NCBI GenBank assembly: GCA_001804045.1
Contig: MHFD01000053.1
Span: forward strand, 25,706-31,171
From: Omnitrophica bacterium RBG_13_46_9
Lineage (GTDB): Bacteria > Omnitrophota > Gorgyraeia > JABMRN01 > RBG-13-46-9
Direction of reading: 5' to 3'
DNA length: 5,466 nucleotides
A program made the translations under genes and the position numbers. Every line of letters starts with the position of its first letter. The first letter of the stretch is position 1. Shown one piece after another: positions 1-4,879 of this stretch. The notes beneath the pieces were generated by a model, which did no database searches, was not told the origin of the DNA, and worked only from the letters and a program-made list of their open reading frames with translations.

Positions 1-664
1 GGATATGAAAATCCTTCCCGTCTATTTTTTCCAACGCGGTCGTGAAAGACCTGCGCTCTCCGGTCTTTTTCATCAAGAGCGCCTCTATATCCCAATATTC
101 TTGAGGAATGAATTTCCGTATCTCATCTTCTCTTTCCACGACAAGCCTGACCGCTACAGACTGCACCCTGCCGGCCGAGAGGCCCCTGGTGACCTTCTTC
201 CAAAGAAGGGGACTGAGATTATATCCGACAATCCTGTCCAGAATACGTCGGGTCTGCTGGGCGTTGACAAGGTTCATATCAATGGAGCGTGGGTTTTTAA
301 AAGCACCGCTTACGGCCGTCGCCGTGATTTCGTCGAACGAGACCCTGAAGACTTTTTTTCCTTTGCCGAGCTGGTTTTTAAGATGCCAGCTTATCGCCTC
401 CCCTTCCCGGTCCGGATCAGCTGCCAGATAAATGATCTCTCTTTTCTTTGTTTCCTTTTTCAATCTTGCCAGGTATTTCCTTCTTTCCGGAATAACGATG
501 TATTCGGGTTTGAAATCGTTCTCGATATCTATCCCCATCTTACTCGGAGGCAAATCCACTATGTGCCCCATGCTGGATAGGACAATATACCCGGCTCCGA
601 GGATCTTATTGATCGTCTTAGCCTTGGCCGGTGATTCCACTATAACCACTGCTCTTTTTGACAT
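1..664 (-). CDS. topA: DNA topoisomerase I, N-terminal part (3' end outside window)
   Basis: Type IA topoisomerase, which relaxes negatively supercoiled DNA by transient single-strand cleavage. The 221 visible codons cover the Toprim domain and the start of the core. Near the N-terminus VIVESPAKAKTI (residues 6-18) carries the catalytic Glu10. SMGHIVDLPP (31-40) follows, then the acidic metal-binding triad in DPDREGEAISWHL (83-95; Asp83, Asp85, Glu87). NAQQTRRILDRIVGYNLSP (134-152) and the GLSAGRVQSVA block (161-171) are further family signatures. The active-site tyrosine and any C-terminal zinc ribbons lie beyond base 1, so intactness cannot be judged. The ATG at 664 is chosen because it gives the family N-terminus and has a TGAGGGT Shine-Dalgarno 6 nt upstream, inside the end of dprA. 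The start lies 2 nt after the dprA stop, so the two are very likely co-transcribed. Identification is secure from the motifs. Confidence 0.96.
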   Translation of the reverse strand, partial: MSKRAVVIVESPAKAKTINKILGAGYIVLSSMGHIVDLPPSKMGIDIENDFKPEYIVIPERRKYLARLKKETKKREIIYLAADPDREGEAISWHLKNQLGKGKKVFRVSFDEITATAVSGAFKNPRSIDMNLVNAQQTRRILDRIVGYNLSPLLWKKVTRGLSAGRVQSVAVRLVVEREDEIRKFIPQEYWDIEALLMKKTGERRSFTTALEKIDGKDFHI

Positions 665-666
665 AT

Positions 667-1590
667 TTATACCCTCACAAAATTCTTGCCGGGCATCGTC
701 CTGATAAGACGTTTTAATTCCAGCCTAAGCAAGACCTCTGATACCTTATGCACGGGGAAATCCGCGATTCTTGAGATTTCGTCGATCGACTTCGGCATAT
801 CGTTCAATATGCCGAATATCGTTTTTTCATCGGACGACATATCAATCACCCGGTCACCTGATCCGGCATTTTGTACGCTGTTGTCTGCCTGCCCTATATC
901 AACGGCATACCTAAGTTCATCCAGTATATCCCGCACATCCTCTATGAGTTTAGCCCCTTCTTTTATAAGACGGTTTGTGCCGCTGCTTTTCATAGAGCTT
1001 ATATTACCAGGCATGGCAAAAACCTCTCTGCCTTGCTCAAGGGCAAAATCAACCGTAATTAAGGCCCCGCTTCTTTCCGCTGCCTCAACCACGACTACGC
1101 CTTTCGACATACCGCTTATGATCCTGTTCCTGCGCGGGAAATTCGCTTTTAAAGGCGGCATATCCTGCCGGAACTCTGATATAACGGCTCCGTTTTTAAC
1201 TATATCTTCGTACAGACCCCTGTTTTCCGGAGGATAAATATGCCCGTGCCCGCTTCCCATGACAGCGATAGTCCTGCCCCTTGCCCTGATAGCCCCTCTA
1301 TGCGCGGCGCTATCGATACCCCGGGCCATCCCGCTTATAATCGTTATGCCTCTTGAGGCCAATTCATACGATATCTTTTCGGATTGCTCCAGCCCGTAAT
1401 ATGTCGGTGTTCTCGTGCCGACTACCGCAACCGCATTATCATCGGACGGCAGAATCTGACCGCTCACAAAAAGCTCTTCAGGGGGGTTAAAGATACTCTT
1501 TAGATTATCGGGATATGCTTTGCTGTTTTTGTCTATTTTTGTTACTTCCACTTCCTCTTCTTTCTCTTGCTTTAGGAGAAATAGAGTCAA
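667..1590 (-). CDS. dprA: DNA processing protein DprA (Smf), short form without N-terminal domain
   Basis: DprA binds incoming single-stranded DNA during natural transformation and loads RecA; it is cytoplasmic. Counting from the TTG at 1590, the Rossmann-like DprA domain spans about residues 17-225. Its motifs are VVGTR (56-60), SGMARGIDSAAH (86-97), GSGHGHIYP (112-120), FPRRNRIISG (151-160), SGALIT (174-179) and GTNRLIKEGA (204-213). A C-terminal winged-helix (DprA_WH-like) domain spans about 255-307. The usual N-terminal SAM/HhH-like domain is missing: the protein has 294-307 residues against about 360 in many homologues, and an in-frame TGA lies four codons upstream of the TTG, so no longer form is possible. 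The start is unresolved. TTG 1590 has no visible Shine-Dalgarno, while GTG 1551 follows a purine-rich run and gives a protein starting just before the Rossmann domain. The 5' end overlaps the HD-GYP gene by 47-86 nt; topA follows after 2 nt. Family is certain; the start is not. Confidence 0.94.
   Translation of the reverse strand: MTLFLLKQEKEEEVEVTKIDKNSKAYPDNLKSIFNPPEELFVSGQILPSDDNAVAVVGTRTPTYYGLEQSEKISYELASRGITIISGMARGIDSAAHRGAIRARGRTIAVMGSGHGHIYPPENRGLYEDIVKNGAVISEFRQDMPPLKANFPRRNRIISGMSKGVVVVEAAERSGALITVDFALEQGREVFAMPGNISSMKSSGTNRLIKEGAKLIEDVRDILDELRYAVDIGQADNSVQNAGSGDRVIDMSSDEKTIFGILNDMPKSIDEISRIADFPVHKVSEVLLRLELKRLIRTMPGKNFVRV
671..677 (-). promoter_or_regulatory. Shine-Dalgarno of topA
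   Basis: Minus-strand TGAGGGT lies 6 nt upstream of the topA ATG (664) and within the last codons of dprA. This supports the chosen start and suggests translational coupling of dprA and topA. Confidence 0.6.
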
Positions 1591-2197
1591 TAAATATTTT
1601 CAGAAGTTCGGGGTCGAATTTCTTTCCGCCCTCTTTCTTCATCATCTCAAGCACGACTTTCTCTGAAAACGCTTTTCGGTAGCTCCTGGTGCTTACTAAG
1701 GCGTCATAGACATCGGCTATAGCTAAAATCCTTGCCCCGAGGGGAATGTCTTCCCCTTTCAAGCCGTCCGGATAGCCTGTGCCATCATAATTCTCGTGAT
1801 GGTGCTTCATCATCGGTATTACATCGTTAAAAAACCGAAGCGGCTTAATGATCCTCACGCCGAATCCGGGGTGTTTTTTTACCTCCGCATATTCTTTTTT
1901 GGTCAAAGGGCCATTTTTAACAAGCACATTCTCTTTTATCCCTATTTTCCCCACGTCATGAAGGATAGCGGCAAGCTTGATAATCTCTATATAGCTTTTT
2001 GCCAAACCCATATTTTCCGATAATAATACAGAATACCTTGCCACATTAAAAGAATGCCCCTTTGTGCATGGGTCTCTCATCTCCGCAAATTTAACCAAGG
2101 CATGGATGGACTCTAAATACGCCCTATGGATGGGCTTTGTCGATTCCGAAAACCTATCATATATCTGTTTAAGCTTTTTAGTTGTCTCTATGTGCAT
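1505..2197 (-). CDS. Stand-alone HD-GYP domain protein, predicted cyclic-di-GMP phosphodiesterase
   Basis: HD-GYP proteins hydrolyse the second messenger cyclic-di-GMP at a di- or tri-metal centre. This 230-residue protein carries the full set of signature residues: His48 in KGHSFNVARY, the HD pair His80-Asp81 in ILHDVGKIGI with Lys84, His109, His133-His134-Glu135, the GYP triplet at 141-143 (DGTGYPDGL) and Asp162 in ADVYDAL. It is therefore predicted to be catalytically competent. There is no receiver, PAS or membrane segment, only about 30 helical residues before the domain, so it is probably cytoplasmic and its input signal is unknown. The domain ends near KKFDPELL (192-199). The last ~24 residues are basic and serine-rich and coincide with the overlap with dprA, so they may be read-through of no function. 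The ATG at 2197 overlaps the end of aroK by 10 nt and has AAAGGA 10 nt upstream. Activity and exact substrate are inferred from motifs alone. Confidence 0.92.
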   Translation of the reverse strand: MHIETTKKLKQIYDRFSESTKPIHRAYLESIHALVKFAEMRDPCTKGHSFNVARYSVLLSENMGLAKSYIEIIKLAAILHDVGKIGIKENVLVKNGPLTKKEYAEVKKHPGFGVRIIKPLRFFNDVIPMMKHHHENYDGTGYPDGLKGEDIPLGARILAIADVYDALVSTRSYRKAFSEKVVLEMMKKEGGKKFDPELLKIFIDSISPKARERRGSGSNKNRQKQQSISR

Positions 2198-2697
2198 CTT
2201 CCCGCAATCCTTTCTATTTCGTCTGCAACCTGCTCAGCGGACATCTTGGAAGTATCGATGTGATAACCGGCCCGTTTGTAAAAAGGCTCCCTAATCGCCA
2301 GAAGCTCCTTAATCTTACCTAGGGGGCTATCGACATTTAATAGCGGCCTGTGCGCATATCTTTTTGTCCGTTCCAGGATGATCTCTGGCTCTGCCCATAA
2401 ACATATGACAACGCCATTTTTCTTGAGATTCTCTACATTCTCAGGATCTATGACAACACCGCCTCCTGTGTCAAGCACGATATTTTCCATAAGCGAGGCC
2501 TTCTTAACGGCATATTTTTCCGCTCTCCTAAAATAGTCCTCGCCTTTTTTCGAAAATATCTCCGATATAGGGGTTTTTTCTTTTTCCTCGACAAGATCGT
2601 CAGTGCTCACATAATCCATATTAAGCCTTTCGGACAGCATTTTCGCAATCCGCGTCTTACCTGTACCCATGAATCCGACTAGGACAATATTCTTCAT
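2188..2697 (-). CDS. aroK: Shikimate kinase
   Basis: Phosphorylates shikimate with ATP to give shikimate 3-phosphate; cytoplasmic, fifth step of the shikimate pathway. The 169 residues match the normal single-domain NMP-kinase-like length. Visible motifs are the Walker A loop GFMGTGKT (8-15), shikimate-binding Asp33-Asp34 in STDDLVEEKE, the IF..KGEDYFRRAE block (47-60) with Arg57, the TGGG loop (77-80), the lid arginine in RPLL (117-120) and Arg136 in REPFY. All expected binding residues are present, so it should be active. aroK and aroL isozymes cannot be told apart from sequence alone; aroK is the default name. The ATG at 2697 is forced, because the Walker A motif begins seven residues later. 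There is no convincing Shine-Dalgarno: a GGAAG lies 15 nt upstream, inside the palindromic repeat that fills the aroC-aroK gap. The 3' end overlaps the HD-GYP start by 10 nt. Confidence 0.96.
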   Translation of the reverse strand: MKNIVLVGFMGTGKTRIAKMLSERLNMDYVSTDDLVEEKEKTPISEIFSKKGEDYFRRAEKYAVKKASLMENIVLDTGGGVVIDPENVENLKKNGVVICLWAEPEIILERTKRYAHRPLLNVDSPLGKIKELLAIREPFYKRAGYHIDTSKMSAEQVADEIERIAGRCT

Positions 2698-2701
2698 AAT
2701 A

Positions 2702-2806
2702 GCGTCTAGCGTCTTCCGCCAAAGGGCGGATCCGCCTTCCGGCGGAAGCGTCTAGCGTCTAGAAAGATGTTAGAACCTCTTTTTCTAGCCGCAAATCGCT
2801 AGACAC
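2702..2806. repeat. Composite palindromic and direct-repeat element between aroC and aroK
   Basis: Almost the whole intergenic gap is repeat-structured. A 13-bp sequence, GCGTCTAGCGTCT on the plus strand, occurs exactly at 2702-2714 and again at 2748-2760. Between the copies lie 33 bp holding two tandem hairpins: TCCGCC/GGCGGA at 2715-2720/2725-2730 with loop AAAG, and at 2731-2736/2741-2746 with loop TTCC. GGCGGATCCGCC (2725-2736) is itself a perfect 12-bp palindrome, and TTCCGCC/GGCGGAA (2714-2720/2741-2747) closes the unit. A further inverted repeat pairs GTCTAGCG (2750-2757) with CGCTAGAC (2797-2804), enclosing CTAGAAA (2759-2765)/TTTCTAG (2782-2788). No protein is encoded. It resembles a small dispersed palindromic element (REP- or MITE-like). 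A role in RNA processing or attenuation between aroC and aroK is also possible. The repeats are directly visible; mobility or function is inference. Confidence 0.75.
2714..2747. repeat. Nested GC-rich palindrome (double hairpin)
   Basis: This is the palindromic core of the composite element. The whole 34 bp is close to its own reverse complement, and it can fold either as two adjacent 6-bp hairpins or as one long imperfect hairpin. On the transcript it ends 16 nt before the aroK start codon. It has no downstream T-run, so it is unlikely to be an intrinsic terminator. Confidence 0.7.
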
Positions 2807-3934
2807 TTATATCTCCCTCAACTGCTTCATATATCCTTCGTAATTCCGCTTCATCTCCGAGATGGAATCACCGCCGAACTTCTCTACCATGGCGCAAGCT
2901 ATTTCTATGGCGCAGACACTTTCCGCGATAACCCCACAAGAGGGCACGACGCACACATCCGCTCTCTCCACCTGCGCTTTTTTGCATTTTTTGGTATTTA
3001 TGTCCACCGAGTCTAAGGGCTTTTTTAAAGTGGCTATGGGTTTCATGGCGGCTCTAAAAATTATGTCTTCCCCATTGGTAATACCGCCTTCTATGCCGCC
3101 GGCATTATTGCTCTTTCTTGAAAATCTATTCCGTTTATTGTCAAAAAAAATCTTGTCATGTACCCTGGAACCCCGGCTTAGAGCCGCCTCAAATCCGGAA
3201 CCTATCTCAAAGCCCTTAACGCCGGGAATAGACATGACGGCTCTGGCGAGATTGCCGTCCAAACGTCTATCCCACTGGGTGTAACTGCCCAGGCCGGGAG
3301 GGGCACCGTTTATGATTACCTCAAAAACTCCGCCTAATGTGTCACCGGAATTCGCGGCCTTTTTGATCTCAGAACACATAAGCCGTGATATATCTTTATC
3401 AGCGCACCTTACGGGGGATTTTTCCGCAAAGAAGCGTATCTTATCGAATGCAAGCCTTTTTTCCGATTTCACCATTCCTATCATAATGACGTGGCTTAGG
3501 AAGCTAATACCGAATTCCTTAAGCAGCGTCTTTGTCAAAGCGCCTGCCGCCACTCTTGAGGCGGTTTCGCGGGCGCTGGCCCTTTCCAGTATGTCTCGTA
3601 TATCCCTCTCTCCAAACTTAAGCGCGCCCGCCAGATCCGCATGGCCTGGACGCGGACAACTGATAGACGGAAGGATTTCTATTTTAAAATCCCTGTTTCT
3701 GATCAGTAGCGCAATGGGGCTGCCTAAAGTCTTCCCTTTTCTGGTCCCGGATAGAATCTCGACTTTATCTTTCTCAATAAGCATCCTGCCTCCACGACCA
3801 AAGCCTTTCATTCGCCTGGCAAGTTCCTCATCTATGAACCCTATATCGAGCTTCAGACCTTTCGGGATCCCTTCTATAATCGAGACAAGCGCCTTTCCGT
3901 GCGACTCGCCTGCCGTCAAGTAGCGTATATTCAT
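2807..3934 (-). CDS. aroC: Chorismate synthase
   Basis: Converts 5-enolpyruvylshikimate 3-phosphate to chorismate by 1,4-elimination of phosphate, using reduced FMN; cytoplasmic, last shikimate-pathway step. The 375 residues are a normal length. Signatures seen are the N-terminal GESHG (9-13, catalytic His12), GRGGRMLIEKDKVEILSG (46-63), PRPGHADLAGA (94-104, second catalytic His98), ERASARETASRVAAGA (117-132), the GVKGFEIGSGFE stretch (238-249), SNNAGGIEGGITNGEDI (275-291) and RAAMKPIATL (294-303). The C-terminal ERADVCVVPSCGVIAES (323-339) is also typical. The stretch between NRD (80-82) and PRPGH is short compared with Bacillus-type enzymes, but this varies in the family. The ATG at 3934 has a strong AAGGAG Shine-Dalgarno 6 nt upstream. 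The gene follows the prepilin peptidase after 59 AT-rich bases that could carry a promoter, and precedes aroK across the repeat-filled gap. Confidence 0.97.
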   Translation of the reverse strand: MNIRYLTAGESHGKALVSIIEGIPKGLKLDIGFIDEELARRMKGFGRGGRMLIEKDKVEILSGTRKGKTLGSPIALLIRNRDFKIEILPSISCPRPGHADLAGALKFGERDIRDILERASARETASRVAAGALTKTLLKEFGISFLSHVIMIGMVKSEKRLAFDKIRFFAEKSPVRCADKDISRLMCSEIKKAANSGDTLGGVFEVIINGAPPGLGSYTQWDRRLDGNLARAVMSIPGVKGFEIGSGFEAALSRGSRVHDKIFFDNKRNRFSRKSNNAGGIEGGITNGEDIIFRAAMKPIATLKKPLDSVDINTKKCKKAQVERADVCVVPSCGVIAESVCAIEIACAMVEKFGGDSISEMKRNYEGYMKQLREI

Positions 3935-3940
3935 GACCTA

Positions 3941-3946
3941 CTCCTT
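3941..3946 (-). promoter_or_regulatory. Shine-Dalgarno of aroC
   Basis: Minus-strand AAGGAG lies 6 nt before the aroC ATG. It is the strongest ribosome binding site in the window and fixes the start at 3934. Confidence 0.75.
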
Positions 3947-3947
3947 T

Positions 3948-3976
3948 TTTATAACAGCTGTTTATAAAATTGATAA
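3948..3976 (-). promoter_or_regulatory. Possible promoter or operator upstream of aroC
   Basis: The 59-bp gap is strongly AT-rich. On the minus strand TTATCA (3976-3971), 17 bases, then TATAAA (3953-3948) preceded by TGT resembles a sigma-70 promoter with an extended -10. Its start point would fall near 3941, on the Shine-Dalgarno, leaving almost no leader, which argues against it. A second TATAAA (3966-3961) would give a leader of about 20 nt but lacks a good -35. The 10-bp perfect palindrome AACAGCTGTT (3953-3962), extended imperfectly by flanking TTATAA, could be an operator. These are consensus matches by eye only. Confidence 0.3.
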
Positions 3977-3993
3977 TTTTGTGAATTTCTATT

Positions 3994-4764
3994 TCATAAT
4001 AAAAAAAATTTCCTTAAAATATCTTCCCCGTAAAACACAGCCACCAGCGCCGCCAAGGACAGATGCGGTCCATACGGAATGGTGGCCTTGCCTTCTTTAA
4101 TCTTAAGCGCAATGCCCACTATAGAGCCAAAAAAAGGCGCGAGGAAAAAAGTCAAGATAACCAGTTTCCATCCGATAAACGAGCCGATCATAGCCAGAAG
4201 CTTGACATCTCCGCCGCCCATTGCCTCTTTTTTGAAGATGAATTCTCCTATGAAACCCAGAAGATAGATGCTGCCCCCGCCTGCGATAACACCGATAAAA
4301 GAATTCAGAAAAGAGTATACACCCCTGACCTCATTAATCAAAGGAGGATATAAGGTTGCCAGGCACAAACCAGCCGCTATCCCCGGCAGGGTAATGGCAT
4401 CCGGGATCTCTAGGAATTCGAGGTCGATAAACGACACTACTATAAGGGCATTCGAGAAAAACCACAAAATAAAGAATTTTATTGTAAGGCCAAATCCCAA
4501 AAAGAACAGAACACACACGACACCTGAAAGGACTTCAACTATAAGATACCTGGGGGGGATTCTACCTCTGCAAAATTTGCATCTCCCTCTTAACATCAGG
4601 AAACTCAGAATCGGAATGTTATAATACCACAGTATCGCTGCCCTGCAGGATGGACAGAAAGAACGCGGCGCCATTATAGACTCTTTCCTTGGCAACCTAT
4701 ATATACATACGTTTAAGAAGCTGCCTACAATAGCTCCTATGATGAATAGCAAGATAGCCGTCAT
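3994..4764 (-). CDS. pilD: Type IV prepilin peptidase / N-methyltransferase (PilD/GspO/ComC family)
   Basis: Inner-membrane aspartic protease that removes the leader of type IV prepilins or pseudopilins and usually N-methylates the new N-terminus. Residues are counted from an upstream ATG at 4788. GSFLNVCIYRLP (22-33) begins the methyltransferase region, and Cys45, Cys48, Cys70 and Cys73 form the zinc-binding CPSC...CKFC pairs. The protease aspartates are Asp122 in FIDLEFLEIPD (which ends at Asp130) and Asp194 in GGGDVK (191-196). IPYGPHLSLAAL (237-248) is the conserved end motif. Several hydrophobic helices (about 10-29, 81-100, 103-120, 131-147, 160-180, 196-230 and 240-254) fit a polytopic membrane protein. 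I prefer the ATG at 4764: GGAG lies 9 nt upstream and the protein then begins directly with the first helix, as in homologues. The ATG at 4788 lacks a ribosome site. No pilin or secretion genes are in the window, so whether it serves pili, secretion or DNA uptake is unknown. aroE lies 91-115 bases upstream. Confidence 0.95.
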   Translation of the reverse strand: MTAILLFIIGAIVGSFLNVCIYRLPRKESIMAPRSFCPSCRAAILWYYNIPILSFLMLRGRCKFCRGRIPPRYLIVEVLSGVVCVLFFLGFGLTIKFFILWFFSNALIVVSFIDLEFLEIPDAITLPGIAAGLCLATLYPPLINEVRGVYSFLNSFIGVIAGGGSIYLLGFIGEFIFKKEAMGGGDVKLLAMIGSFIGWKLVILTFFLAPFFGSIVGIALKIKEGKATIPYGPHLSLAALVAVFYGEDILRKFFLL

Positions 4765-4773
4765 AACCGAATT

Positions 4774-4777
4774 CTCC
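4774..4777 (-). promoter_or_regulatory. Shine-Dalgarno of the prepilin peptidase gene
   Basis: Minus-strand GGAG lies 9 nt upstream of the ATG at 4764. No such site precedes the ATG at 4788, so it favours the shorter form of the protein. Confidence 0.45.
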
Positions 4778-4858
4778 ATGAAATTCATAATCTGAAATAG
4801 TCACAAGGCCACGGATAACTTCTGATAAATGACAAAAAAATGTTTCCCGCCGTCGCCC

Positions 4859-4876
4859 ATGCCTGCCGGGAGGCAT
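4859..4876. repeat. Small hairpin in the aroE-prepilin peptidase gap
   Basis: ATGCCT (4859-4864) and AGGCAT (4871-4876) form a 6-bp stem with a 6-base GC-rich loop, starting 3 nt after the aroE stop. On the transcript a run of seven T follows only after 18 more bases (4840-4834), too far for a standard intrinsic terminator. The gap also holds a TTGTCA that could be a -35 box, but no convincing -10. It may be a weak terminator, a processing site or a degenerate dispersed palindrome. Confidence 0.4.
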
Positions 4877-4879
4877 AGC

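Noticed and set aside
5..580. Long plus-strand open frame of 191 codons
   Set aside because: It lies antisense to topA, whose minus-strand translation carries clear type IA topoisomerase motifs; the plus-strand product shows no recognisable domain.
686..1237. Plus-strand open frame of 183 codons
   Set aside because: It is the antisense shadow of dprA, with a serine-rich composition typical of such shadows.
1505..1590. Programmed frameshift fusing HD-GYP and DprA
   Set aside because: No clear slippery heptamer with a downstream structure was seen, and plausible independent starts for dprA exist in the overlap; kept only as a remote option.
2714..2747. Intrinsic terminator after aroC
   Set aside because: The GC-rich hairpins have no following T-run on the minus strand, and the aroK start follows 16 bases later.
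2702..2760. CRISPR array
   Set aside because: There are only two 13-bp repeats, and the 33-bp 'spacer' is itself palindromic; no further units or cas genes are present.
3312..3923. Plus-strand open frame of 203 codons
   Set aside because: It is antisense to aroC within highly conserved coding sequence, with no domain and no convincing ribosome site.
4334..4516. Short minus-strand open frame inside the prepilin peptidase gene
   Set aside because: It is out of frame within the membrane-helix region of a well-supported gene and has no features of its own.
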